64,000 nucleotides of DNA from Methylobacterium nodulans ORS 2060. GTDB taxonomy: Bacteria > Pseudomonadota > Alphaproteobacteria > Rhizobiales > Beijerinckiaceae. The translations under genes were made by a program, and so were the position numbers. The notes under the pieces were generated by a model. That model saw only the letters and a list, made by a program, of their open reading frames with translations, was not told the origin of the DNA and searched no databases. The stretch is from NCBI RefSeq assembly GCF_000022085.1, contig NC_011894.1:336501-400500 (forward strand), given 5' to 3'. This document shows, in pieces, positions 43,929-52,660 of the stretch (its first letter is position 1; each line of letters begins with the position of its first letter).

Positions 43929-45987
43929 CTATGCTGTTGATGCGAAGAGGCTTTGCTGCGCCGGATCCGGTACCGCGGGGTGTTTGCTGCGGTTCAGCGT
44001 CCCCTGCGCGAGGGCCCGGGCGGCCGGGCTGTCGAGAGCGGCTCGGCTGAACACCCAGGGTCCGTCTGCGAGAGGATGCACCGCATCGACCTCGCCCCGT
44101 TCCGCCGCCAGACGAAGCGTGCGCGCGGCCACCCCGACGAGGGCGGCTGCCTGGCTCAGGTTCAGCCAGGGCTCCTCTCCCTCTGCGCCCGCGCGGAACA
44201 CCGGAATGCGGTAGTGCGAGCGCAGCGCCGTGACGCGCTCGCGCGTGAAGCGGTTGCCGTGCCCTGTCCTCACGCCGTTGCGATTGAGCACGCCCGCGAT
44301 CACGTCGTCACGCGCGATCAGCGCCAGCGCGCGCACGGCCTCAACCACGTCGGCGGGCGTGCTGGTGCGCTGGCCGCGCCGGCGGCGTGGCAGGCGGTGC
44401 TCGGTGTGGGCGCCGCCCACCCAGTGCAGCGTCAGCACGATCTCGGCCCGCGCCTCGTCGAGGTCAGCAACGGCCTCGTGGAGGACAGTGCGCACGATCC
44501 GCTTCTTGAGCCGGGCATCCGTTGTCGGTGCCGACCAGATACCGCGCAGGTCCGCGGCCAGCGTCTCGAGCGCCGCAGGAGCGAGGGCGGGCCGCGGAGT
44601 GGCCGCTTCGTGCTCGGCGATGCGCGCCTCGCAAGCGCCCACTCGGGCCAGAGCCCGGTTCCAACGCGCCTCGAGTTCGCCGGTCACCAGGCGGTTCTCG
44701 GGATCAGCGGCATCGTACTGCCGGAAGGCGCGGTCGGCCGCGAAGCGTGCCGCCTCCAGGTCGCGCACCATGGCCGCGCGGGCCTCGTCGCGCCGCGTGT
44801 TCGCCTGTGCCTCGGCCGCTCGCGCCGCCTCAACCGCGGCCGGCTGCACGACAGACAGGAGCGCTGACTCCACCACGTCGTCGACGCGCAGGCCCCCAAA
44901 GGCGATGCAGTTCGGCTCGCCGTAGTCGATCCGCCCGCGCACGCAGGCGTAGCGCGGGATCTGTCCCTTGGCCCCCGTGTACTGCACGTTCAGCTTGCGC
45001 CCGCAGCGGCCGCAGCCCCGAGAGCAGCGCCGCGCCGAGCTTGGGCGCGCCGCGGGAACTTGCCGGGACGTTCTCGCTCACCATCGCCCGGATCGCCTCC
45101 GCCCGCTCCCACGCCACGTAACCTTCATGCGCGCCAGGCTTCAACGCCAGCCATTCCGAACGAGGCGTGCGCCGCGCCCGCGCCTTGGCTCCGGCCGCGT
45201 CGTAGCTGGCGGTGACGCGGCTGCGACCGTAGGCGTAGGCGCCGCCATAGGCGGGATTGGCAATGAACGCGCGAAGCGTCGAGTAGCGGGGGCGGCGCCA
45301 GACGACCGGACCGGCGTTGACGCGGGTCGGCAGATCGAGCCCGTGCTCCAGGAACCAGAGCAGCGCCTGACGCACGCTGCCGAGTTCGGCCACCTTGTCG
45401 ATGGCAAGCCGGATCGCCGCCTGCACGCGCCGATCAGGATCCATCTCGAGCCGGGCTCCGACCTTGATGAAGCCCACGGGGGCCGCGACCACGAGCTCGC
45501 CGCGGTGGGCCTTCTCGTAGCGCGCCGCCAGCGAGCGCTGGCGCAGAAGGTCGAGCTCGTACTCGTTGAGGCTGCCCTTGAGCCCCAGGAGCAGGCGGTC
45601 GTTGCCGAGGCGAGGCGCGTAGATCGTCTCCTGATCAACAAGCAGGGTATCGACGACGCGGCACATCTCCACGAGCTGCTGCCAGTCGCGGCTGTTGCGG
45701 GCAAAGCGCGAGACCTCACGGGCGGCGACCGCGCCGACCTTGCCCAGGCACACCTCGGCGACCATGCGCTCGAAGCCGGCGCGGGGCGTCCCGCCGGCGG
45801 CCGAGCAGCCGAGGTCCTCGTCGATCACCTCGATCTCAGCAAAGCCGAGCCCCGCAAGCCGCTCGCGCATGGCGTACTGCAGCGCCTGGCTCTCACGGTT
45901 GTGCTGGACCTGATGCGCCGAGGACTGGCGGACGTAGAGCACGGCTTTGCGGGCCCGGTGCTGCGGGCCGATCTTCTCAGCGCTCAT
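43929..45987 (-). pseudogene. Large serine recombinase, frameshifted
   Basis: Two overlapping frames together form one large serine recombinase of about 685 residues. The first (from ATG 45987) has the resolvase domain with catalytic Ser in [15 protein letters not shown], the [16 protein letters not shown] and [16 protein letters not shown] motifs, and a Recombinase domain ([20 protein letters not shown]). Near 45010-45020 the frame changes; the other frame continues with the zinc ribbon [14 protein letters not shown], a coiled-coil stretch (RRDEARAAMVRDLEAARFAA) and a C-terminal HTH-like domain to 43929. Read as one gene it would integrate or excise the surrounding element. The shift may be decay or a base-call error; programmed shifting is not indicated by a clear slippery site. 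Confidence 0.85.
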
Positions 45988-46499
45988 CGGGGCTGCCTCC
46001 GGCTCGGGCGCCCGGCTGCGGATCGGCGCCGCGGGCGTGCGCGACGAGCAGGTGGGTCAGGAGACGGGTGAGGGTCTGCTGGGTCGCCTCCGGCAGGTCG
46101 CCTCAGGCCGGCGGCGCTGTCGGGGTCGATGGCCCGCTCGTTAAACCGAGTTCGAGTTGCGGGTCCGACCGGCGCGGTCGGCGCGGAGGATGAGGCATGA
46201 CGATCTCCCGGGGACTCGGGCGATGCTAGCCGGGCTCGGCTCGGGGCGCGGTGCTGGCCGCCCGTCGCAGCGGCGAGGAGGGCGTGCAAGCTCATCAGCG
46301 CGGACATGGCCGCGACCGGCTGCGCCGTCGCCTGCATCGTGCGGCACGCAACGGGATCGAGCATCCAGACCGGGAGTTCCTGAGGGCGGACGATGGGCGC
46401 GTCCGCGAGCGAGCAGCGCGCCGCCGCGCCGGTCGTGCGCTCGATCACCTCGTGGACGCAGACGGCGCGCCCGGCCCACGGGTGCCACGCGTAGACCAC
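45984..46499 (-). CDS. Small partner ORF upstream of the serine recombinase (DUF5372-like)
   Basis: Starts at GTG 46499 ([11 protein letters not shown]) and overlaps the recombinase start by four bases (ATGA at 45984-45987 in this frame). The N-terminal 60 residues, [14 protein letters not shown] ... [13 protein letters not shown], resemble the short DUF5372-like proteins that I recall preceding such recombinases. Downstream of about 46105 the frame given is Pro/Arg-rich, while the neighbouring frame reads more naturally ([20 protein letters not shown], ending near 45978), so a second frameshift is likely. Function unknown; perhaps a recombination helper. Confidence 0.55.
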   Translation of the reverse strand: MVYAWHPWAGRAVCVHEVIERTTGAAARCSLADAPIVRPQELPVWMLDPVACRTMQATAQPVAAMSALMSLHALLAAATGGQHRAPSRARLASPESPGDRHASSSAPTAPVGPATRTRFNERAIDPDSAAGLRRPAGGDPADPHPSPDPPARRARPRRRSAAGRPSRRQPR

Positions 46500-46554
46500 G
46501 ACGACCTCGTCGCCCGCGCCGGTACTATGGGTCTTGTGGTGAGAGGTTGTACAA

Positions 46555-46882
46555 CAGCGAGCGCCCGCACGAGGCCTTAGGCTTGGCGGTGCCGGCCAGC
46601 CGCTACCAGATCAGCCGGCGCGCTTATCCGGCCGAGCTGCCGGCGATCGAGTACGATCCGACCGATCAGGTGCGGCGCGTGCAGCGGGACGGCTGGATCA
46701 GCGTGCGCGGCCAGCTCGTGCGAGTGCCCAAGGCGTTCGTCGGCCAGCCGCTGGCCCTGCGGCCCACTCAGACCGATGGTCGGGTCGACCTTGTGTTCAT
46801 CACCCACAGGGTGGGGCAGATCGACCTGACACAGCCAACACTCAGGGTGCAACCTGTCACCCATGTCTCCGAACACCTGTAA
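46555..46882 (+). pseudogene. IS481-family transposase, 3' part
   Basis: The last 109 codons of the split transposase: SERPHEALGLAVPASRYQIS, then the DUF-like C-terminal domain with VRRVQRDGWISVRGQLVRVP and VGQPLALRPTQTDGRVDLVF and the stop at 46880-46882. No start codon of its own is credible. In frame with 43057-43904 when the insert is removed. Confidence 0.92.
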
Positions 46883-46903
46883 CCCTTGTCTCCGGTCCGT
46901 ACA

Positions 46904-47060
46904 GCGGGAGAGGGGTAGGGGTGAGGGTCCCGGACCGTGCCGCCATGAATCACTGAGCGTGGTGCTGGCAGCGGGACGGTTCAGGGTCTCAACGGAACCA
47001 CCTGGACCCTCACGCGCGATCTTCGATCGCCTGCCCCTCTCCCGCACGGGAGAGGGGTTC
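46904..47060. repeat. Composite hairpin repeat, right part (split by the IS)
   Basis: Continuation of the repeat whose left part is 42967-42988. Contains GGGAGAGGGGTAGGGGTGAG after the target duplicate, a central segment ACTGAGCGTGGTGCTGGCAG and GGTTCAGGGTCT matching the copy at 39431-39590, and the right hairpin 47034-47057 (CCCCTCTCCC, loop GCAC, GGGAGAGGGG). An extra 16 bases (GCGCGATCTTCGATCG) lie between the inner arm and the right hairpin compared with the other copy. Confidence 0.8.
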
Positions 47061-47330
47061 CCCGCGCTGACTCGTCTCGGAAGGGAGAGACCGAAAACCG
47101 TATCAGACCGTCAAGATCCCGCAGGTCATCCAGCCGGAATCTGCGTAAAGCCCTAGCATCGATTTGCTTTCCCGATCCGGGCGCAGCCTCCATCAACACT
47201 CTGTTTACGACGTCGGCAGCCTCGATTGTGCGATTCACCGCCCTTTCACCGTCTCGGCTTCTGATGAGCCGGTCAGAAACGGGGATCCGCGGCGGCCGCT
47301 TCGGCCCATCACGCGGGCAGGGATGGCGGC

Positions 47331-47528
47331 ATGCAACAGGGTCGGACGCCTGGAGCGGCGGCGCGGGGGGACGCGCCGCCGCTCCTCAGACCACACGGGC
47401 TCGTCCACGGGCGCTACGCGGCCGCTCCGGCCTTCGACCGCACGGCGCTGATGGCAGCGTCCCTCGGAGCCGCGTTCGGAACCGGTCTTCTCGCCCTGAT
47501 CGGCCTCGCCGCCCGCGCGGCGCTCTGA
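47331..47528 (+). CDS. Possible small membrane protein
   Basis: A 65-residue frame from ATG 47331 whose last 25 residues form one hydrophobic segment (TALMAASLGAAFGTGLLALI). Ribosome-binding site is weak (GGATGGCGGC). Located between the repeat and the TAXI-type protein gene. Could be real or chance; no family recognised. Confidence 0.35.
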   Translation: MQQGRTPGAAARGDAPPLLRPHGLVHGRYAAAPAFDRTALMAASLGAAFGTGLLALIGLAARAAL

Positions 47529-47574
47529 CCCGGCGGCTTGTCAGGAGCGGGGCCTCGCCGCACCTTGATCGGCG

Positions 47575-48846
47575 ATGATGCGCCGCCACGTCCCGATCAC
47601 CATCGCGACCCTGCTCGCCCTCCTGGCCGCGGGGCTCCTTGTCTACCAATGGGCGTGGCTGCCGACGACGCTGCGCGTCGCGGTCGGTCCCCCGGGCGGC
47701 GAGGATGCGCGGATGATCGGGGCCGTCGCGCAGTCGCTCGCCCGCGGCCACGAGGATGTGCGCCTGCGGGTCATGCCGACGAGCGGCGTCGCCGAGAGCG
47801 CGGCCGTGGCCGGGCGCGAGAAGGCCGACCTCGCGGTGGTGCGCTCCGATATCGGCATTCCGGCCTCGACCCAGACCGTCGCCATCCTCCACCGCGACGC
47901 CGCGGTGCTGATGACCGCCGATCCGGCCCTCGCCGCCGTGCCGGACCTGAAGGACCGCCGGGTCGGTGTGGTGCGCCAGCAGGTCGGGAACGCGAAGCTC
48001 CTCGCCACTATCCTCGAACAATACGAGGTCCCGCCCGGCAGCGTCGAGACGGTGCCCCTCGCCCACGGCGACGAGGCGGGCCGGGCGCTGCAGGAGGGGC
48101 GGGTCGATGCCGTGTTCGTGGTCGCGCCCGTCACGGGGTCGACCATGACGGAGGCGGTCGCCAGCATCGTGCGGGCGGGACTGCACCTCACCTTCATTCC
48201 GGTGGGCGAGGCGGCGGCCATCGTCCGGCGCTCCCCCGCCCTCGAAGCCGTGGAGGTCGGACGCGGCACCTTCGGCGGGACGCCCTCGCGGCCGGCCGAG
48301 GCCTTCACCACGCTCGGGGTCAGCCACCGCCTAGTGGCGCAGGCGAAGCTCCCCGACGCCATCGTCTCGGAACTGACGCGCCTTCTCTTCGTGACCCGGC
48401 CGGCCATCGTCGGCGAGGTGCCGCTCGCCAACCAGATCGAGGCCCCGGAGACGGACAAGGGCGCCTCCCTGCCCCTGCATCCGGGCGCCGAAGCCTATTT
48501 CGATGGGGAGATCGAGACCTTCTTCGAGCGCTACGGCGACTGGTTCTACCTGATCGTGATGTGCCTCTCGATCCTGGGCTCGGCCGCCGCGACCCTGGTC
48601 TCCCGGGCGGCGAACCGCTCGCGCGCCCGCGACATGGAATTGCTGCGAGAACTCCTCGCCATCGTGCGGGCGAGCCGGGACGTGGAGAACGAGGACGACC
48701 TGTTCGGGCTGGAGCACAAGGCCGACGAGATCCTGGCGGCGGCGCTCGCGCGGGCCGGCACCGGGGCGATCGACAATGCGGGCGTCGCCGCCTTCACGCT
48801 CGGCCTCGACCAGGCCGGCGGGCTATCGCCGAGCGCCGCATTCTGA
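47575..48846 (+). CDS. TAXI-family TRAP-type solute-binding protein, membrane-anchored
   Basis: A 423-residue protein. An N-terminal hydrophobic segment (TIATLLALLAAGLLVYQWAWL) acts as signal anchor, then the TAXI domain LRVAVGPPGGEDARMIGAVA, LGVSHRLVAQAKLPDAIVSEL and GVAESAAVAGREKADLAVVRSD. A second membrane segment near residue 325 (WFYLIVMCLSILGSAAATLV) and a cytoplasmic helical tail follow, unlike soluble TAXI receptors. No TRAP permease gene is adjacent. It may be a sensor-like or orphan receptor; role unknown. Confidence 0.82.
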   Translation: MMRRHVPITIATLLALLAAGLLVYQWAWLPTTLRVAVGPPGGEDARMIGAVAQSLARGHEDVRLRVMPTSGVAESAAVAGREKADLAVVRSDIGIPASTQTVAILHRDAAVLMTADPALAAVPDLKDRRVGVVRQQVGNAKLLATILEQYEVPPGSVETVPLAHGDEAGRALQEGRVDAVFVVAPVTGSTMTEAVASIVRAGLHLTFIPVGEAAAIVRRSPALEAVEVGRGTFGGTPSRPAEAFTTLGVSHRLVAQAKLPDAIVSELTRLLFVTRPAIVGEVPLANQIEAPETDKGASLPLHPGAEAYFDGEIETFFERYGDWFYLIVMCLSILGSAAATLVSRAANRSRARDMELLRELLAIVRASRDVENEDDLFGLEHKADEILAAALARAGTGAIDNAGVAAFTLGLDQAGGLSPSAAF

Positions 48847-48904
48847 TCCAGTCCGGCCACGCCCATCCGGCCGGCCCCCCGGACAGATGGGCCGCGGAAT
48901 AGGA

Positions 48905-48930
48905 CGCCCGACCCCTATTGCGGTCGGGCG
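48905..48930. terminator. Hairpin between TAXI gene and typA
   Basis: Perfect 9-base arms CGCCCGACC (48905-48913) and GGTCGGGCG (48922-48930) around an 8-base loop. No T-run, so it may be a Rho-independent-like stop for the upstream gene or part of the typA leader. Confidence 0.5.
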
Positions 48931-49031
48931 CCGCACATTATATTGCGACGCAACAGCTTTCCCCCGCCCGTCCTGTCCGGTCGCGATTCGCGGCCCGCGT
49001 CAGGGTGGGCGATTTTTGCTTCGGACCCCCT

Positions 49032-50855
49032 ATGAAGCTGCGCAACATCGCCATCATCGCCCACGTCGACCACGGGAAGACCACCCTGGTCGACAAGCTC
49101 CTTCAGCAATCGGGGTCCTTCCGCGAGAACCAGCGCGTCGAGGAGCGCGTGATGGACTCGAACGACCTGGAGAAGGAGCGCGGCATCACCATCCTGGCCA
49201 AGGTGACCTCCGTGGTCTGGAAGGACACCCGGGTCAACATCGTCGACACCCCCGGCCACGCGGATTTCGGCGGCGAGGTCGAGCGCATCCTCTCGATGGT
49301 CGACGGCGTGATCGTGCTCGTCGACGCGGCCGAGGGGCCGATGCCGCAGACCAAGTTCGTGGTCTCGAAGGCCCTCAAAATCGGCCTCAGGCCCATCGTC
49401 GCCATCAACAAGGTCGACCGGCCGGATGCCCGCATCGACGAGGTGGTCAACGAGGTCTTCGATCTCTTCGCGGCCCTCGACGCCACCGACGAGCAGCTCG
49501 ACTTCCCGATCCTCTACGGCTCGGGCCGCAACGGCTGGATGGCGACCTCGCCGGACGGCCCGCAGGACGGCATGGCGCCGCTCTTCGACCTCGTCCTCGA
49601 CCACGTGCCTCCGGCGAAGACCGAGGACGGCGCCTTCCGCATGCTGGGCACGCTGCTCGAAGCCAACCCGTTCCTCGGCCGGATCGTCACCGGGCGCATC
49701 GCCTCGGGCAGCGTCAAGCCGAACCAGACCATCAAGGTCCTCGACCGCACCGGCAAGGTGGTGGAGACGGGCCGGGTCTCGAAGATCCTCGCCTTCCGCG
49801 GCCTGGAGCGCCAGCCGATCGAGGTCGGCGAGGCGGGCGACATCGTGTCGGTCGCGGGCCTTACCAAGGGCACCGTGTCCGACACCTTCTGCGATCCCTC
49901 CGTCGAGACGCCGATCCAGGCTCAGCCGATCGATCCGCCGACCGTGACGATGTCCTTCATCGTGAACGATTCGCCGCTCGCCGGCACCGAGGGCGACAAG
50001 GTCACGAGCCGCATGATCCGCGACCGCCTGTTCAAGGAGGCGGAGGGCAACATCACCCTCAAGATCGAGGAGGCGGCGGACAAGGATTCGTTCCACGTCT
50101 CGGGCCGCGGCGAGCTGCAGCTCTCGATCCTGATCGAGACCATGCGCCGCGAGGGCTTCGAACTCGCCGTGTCGCGTCCGCGCGTGGTGTTCGAGAAGGA
50201 CGAGGCCGGCAACCTCCTGGAGCCGATCGAGGAGGTGGTGATCGACGTCGACGAGGAGCATTCCGGCGTCGTCGTGCAGAAGATGTCGGAGCGCAAGGGC
50301 GACATGCTGGAGATGCGGCCCTCGGGCGGCAACCGCCTGCGCCTCGTCTTCCATGCCCCGACCCGCGGCCTCATCGGCTATCAGAGCGAGCTTCTGACCG
50401 ACACCCGCGGCACCGCGATCATGAACCGGCTGTTCAAGGCCTACGAGCCCTTCAAGGGCGAGATCCCGGGCCGGCGCAACGGCGTGCTGATCTCGAACGA
50501 CCAGGGCGAGGCCGTGGCCTACGCGCTCTGGAACCTGGAGGATCGCGGCCCGATGATGATCGAGCCCGGCTGGAAGGTCTACCAGGGCATGATCGTGGGC
50601 GAGCACAACCGCGAGAACGACCTCGAGGTGAACGTGCTCAAGGGCAAGAAGCTCACGAACATCCGCACCACCTCGAAGGACGAGGCGGTGCGGCTGACGC
50701 CGCCGATCCGCATGACGCTGGAACGCTCGCTCGCCTGGATCCAGGACGACGAGCTCGTCGAGGTCACGCCGAAATCCATCCGCCTGCGCAAGACCGTGCT
50801 CGATCCGAACGACCGCAAGCGGGCCGAGCGCTCGAAGGAGGCGCTGAGCGCCTGA
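49032..50855 (+). CDS. typA: Ribosome-associated GTPase TypA/BipA
   Basis: A 607-residue translational GTPase. G1 IIAHVDHGKTTLVDKL near residue 8, switch region LEKERGITILAK, G3 NIVDTPGHADFGGEVER, G4 AINKVDRPDAR, domain II beginning LGRIVTGRIASGSVKPNQ, an EF-G-like domain V and the BipA-specific C-terminal domain (RTTSKDEAVRLTPPIRMTLE). It binds the 70S ribosome and assists 50S assembly and stress or cold adaptation. ATG 49032 gives the conserved N-terminus MKLRNIAIIAHVDHG; a 38-residue upstream extension is not conserved. Single gene. Confidence 0.97.
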   Translation: MKLRNIAIIAHVDHGKTTLVDKLLQQSGSFRENQRVEERVMDSNDLEKERGITILAKVTSVVWKDTRVNIVDTPGHADFGGEVERILSMVDGVIVLVDAAEGPMPQTKFVVSKALKIGLRPIVAINKVDRPDARIDEVVNEVFDLFAALDATDEQLDFPILYGSGRNGWMATSPDGPQDGMAPLFDLVLDHVPPAKTEDGAFRMLGTLLEANPFLGRIVTGRIASGSVKPNQTIKVLDRTGKVVETGRVSKILAFRGLERQPIEVGEAGDIVSVAGLTKGTVSDTFCDPSVETPIQAQPIDPPTVTMSFIVNDSPLAGTEGDKVTSRMIRDRLFKEAEGNITLKIEEAADKDSFHVSGRGELQLSILIETMRREGFELAVSRPRVVFEKDEAGNLLEPIEEVVIDVDEEHSGVVVQKMSERKGDMLEMRPSGGNRLRLVFHAPTRGLIGYQSELLTDTRGTAIMNRLFKAYEPFKGEIPGRRNGVLISNDQGEAVAYALWNLEDRGPMMIEPGWKVYQGMIVGEHNRENDLEVNVLKGKKLTNIRTTSKDEAVRLTPPIRMTLERSLAWIQDDELVEVTPKSIRLRKTVLDPNDRKRAERSKEALSA

Positions 50856-50909
50856 TTCCGCAACTCAAGGGCCGTCGTCGGATCGCCGCAGCATAGCGGC
50901 CAGATTCCT

Positions 50910-51058
50910 GTCCCGGGCGCATGAAGCGTGAGCGGAATGCGACCCGGGATCCAGCGCGGAAAGCCGCGAAGCGACTGCTTGTCGGCCACAGTGCCGGCAT
51001 GCGGAGCCGCTTCGCGGCAATTCTCTTGCTGGATTCCGGATTTCCTTCCGCTCACGCT
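50910..51058. repeat. Long imperfect inverted repeat
   Basis: Arms begin AGCGTGAGCGGAA (50925-50937) and end TTCCGCTCACGCT (51046-51058), 13 bases perfect, with further diverged matches inwards (ATCCAGC, GCCGCGAAGCG, GCCGGCAT). The left arm plus its upstream CTGTCCCGGGCGCATG resembles 12197-12235. Fills most of the 296-base gap between typA and selO; small frames across it are repeat-derived. Confidence 0.65.
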
Positions 51059-51151
51059 GCACTCGTCCGGAAAACAGGCTGCGCGAGAGACAGAAGCCGC
51101 GAAGGCGGAGTCGCCGGACGTTGCGACGGGTTCAGTTCCCTGCGCGTCGTC

Positions 51152-52591
51152 TCATGCGGCAGGGTCACCGACGGCCTGCGGCGCCGTCCCGTAGGCCTCG
51201 GCCATCTCGGCGATGGCCCGCATCTTCGCCTCATAGGCCGACCAGTCGTCGCGTTCCGCGATCGGCGCCCATACAGCCTCGACCTCGTCGATCAGCATCG
51301 TACAGGGCGTGGACCGTGCGAAATACGGATGGTCGAGCCGGATGTCCGGTGCCGGCGCGAAGGCCGGCAACAGGTCGCGCACCCGCGCGAAGGTCTCGCC
51401 CGCATAATGCTCCGCCGCGGGGCTGCGGGCCGCGCGCGCCGTGCTCAAGGAGCCGCCGTACCAGTCGAAGAACACCTGCTCGAAGGGGGCGCGGCTCTCG
51501 CGCAGGAAGGCCCAGAAGGCGCCCACCAGCGCATGCAGCCGATCCTCGTCCTCCGGCCTGGCGAGGCCGAGGCGCCGCAGGATCGCCTCCGCGAAGGAAT
51601 CCTGCAGGGATGGGCCGATGACATCGAGGGCCGCCCCCAGGCGGTCGATGTCGGAGAGCGGCAGCAGGCACTCGGCGAGGCGCCCGAGATTCCAGGCCAG
51701 CGCCTCGGGCTGGCGGCCGAAGGCGTAGAGGCCGAACTCGTCGAAATAGGCCGCGGTGAAACCCGGATCGTTCACGGGCGCGAAGCGCCAGGGCCCATAA
51801 TCGAAGCTCTCGCCCGTCACGTTGATGTTGTCGGTGTTGAGCACGCCGTGCACGAAGCCCGCCGCCATCCACTGCGCGCCCGTGCGCACCACAAGACGGC
51901 AGACCTCCGCCAGGAAGGAGGCCGCGCGCGTGCCGACATCCTCGTGCCAGAGCCCCGGCATGTAGGTGCGGATCGTGTGGTCGAGGAGCCGGCGGATCTC
52001 CTCCGTGCGGCCAAGCGCCCGCGGACGCTGGAAGCTGCCGATGCGGATATGCGAGTGGCTGAGACGCACCAGCACCGAGGCGCGCGTCGGCGAGGGCTCG
52101 TCGCTGCGCTCGAGGCTCTCGCCGGTCTCGATCAGGCTGAAGGATTTCGAGGTGTCGACGCCGAGCGCCTCCAGCATGGTGGTGGCCAAAACCTCGCGCA
52201 AGCCACCCTTCAGGGTCAGGCGGCCGTCGGCGAAGCGCGAATAGGGCGTCTGCCCGCTGCCCTTGGTGCCGAGGTCGAGGAGGCGCCCATCCCTCAGGTC
52301 GTGCAGTTGCGCGAACAGGAAGCCGCGGCCGTCGCCGAGATCCGGGTTGTAGGAGCGGAACTGGTGGCCGTGATAGCGCAGCGCCAGCGGCTCCGGGAAA
52401 CTGCCCTCCATGGGCTCGAACCGGGCGAAATGCGCGATCCATTCCTCGTCCGTGAGCCCGCCGAGGCCGACGCGGGCGGCCCAGGCCTGGTTGCGGTGGC
52501 GGATGATCGCCTGCGGGAAGCGGGCCGGCGCGACCACGTCGTAGAAATCGGGGCCGAGTTCGGCGTGGCGGCGGGACGGTCGGGCGGGCAT
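51152..52591 (-). CDS. selO: Protein adenylyltransferase SelO
   Basis: A 479-residue SelO/YdiU pseudokinase, which transfers AMP to Ser/Thr/Tyr residues of protein targets. Typical stretches are WAARVGLGGLTDEEW, YHGHQFRSYNPDLGDGRGF, QLHDLRDGRLLDLGTKGSGQ, TPYSRFADGRLTLKGGLREVL, then HGVLNTDNINVTGESFDYGP, which holds the catalytic Asn/Asp, and RLAECLLPL. Bacterial SelO lacks the selenocysteine of mammalian forms. Downstream of and on the same strand as a nitroreductase gene (69-base gap), both redox-linked. Confidence 0.95.
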   Translation of the reverse strand: MPARPSRRHAELGPDFYDVVAPARFPQAIIRHRNQAWAARVGLGGLTDEEWIAHFARFEPMEGSFPEPLALRYHGHQFRSYNPDLGDGRGFLFAQLHDLRDGRLLDLGTKGSGQTPYSRFADGRLTLKGGLREVLATTMLEALGVDTSKSFSLIETGESLERSDEPSPTRASVLVRLSHSHIRIGSFQRPRALGRTEEIRRLLDHTIRTYMPGLWHEDVGTRAASFLAEVCRLVVRTGAQWMAAGFVHGVLNTDNINVTGESFDYGPWRFAPVNDPGFTAAYFDEFGLYAFGRQPEALAWNLGRLAECLLPLSDIDRLGAALDVIGPSLQDSFAEAILRRLGLARPEDEDRLHALVGAFWAFLRESRAPFEQVFFDWYGGSLSTARAARSPAAEHYAGETFARVRDLLPAFAPAPDIRLDHPYFARSTPCTMLIDEVEAVWAPIAERDDWSAYEAKMRAIAEMAEAYGTAPQAVGDPAA

Positions 52592-52660
52592 GGATTCTCG
52601 GGGATGCAGCGCGCCTTGGTGACGCGCCTTGGCAACGCGCCGGAGACTCGGCGGGGTCCC

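Larger units (their letters stand above)
43905..46554. mobile_element. Serine-recombinase element inserted in the IS481 transposase
   Basis: A 2650-bp insert bounded by the shared pentamer TACAA (43900-43904 and 46550-46554). It codes on the minus strand for a small partner protein and a large serine recombinase, with no other cargo. Sequence inward of the left junction (TTGCTCATC) and beyond the right one is only loosely similar, fitting serine-recombinase att ends rather than IS-type terminal repeats. The join of outer sequences is exact and in frame. Confidence 0.85.
42989..46903. mobile_element. IS481-family element carrying an internal insertion
   Basis: Terminal inverted repeats of 49 bases, left 42989-43037 and right 46855-46903, agree at 47 of 49 positions and begin TGTA, the TGT...ACA end type of IS481. 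The target GCGGG is duplicated at 42984-42988 and 46904-46908. Without the inner 2650-bp element the IS would be 1265 bp, a normal IS481 size, carrying a single transposase gene. It sits inside a composite hairpin repeat. Confidence 0.93.

Noticed and set aside
45005..45025. Programmed frameshifting in the recombinase gene
   Set aside because: No heptameric slippery site or clear downstream pseudoknot was seen; decay or sequence error is simpler.
43900..46560. Defence island or other cargo within the inserted element
   Set aside because: Only the recombinase and its small partner are supported; the remaining frames are antisense shadows.
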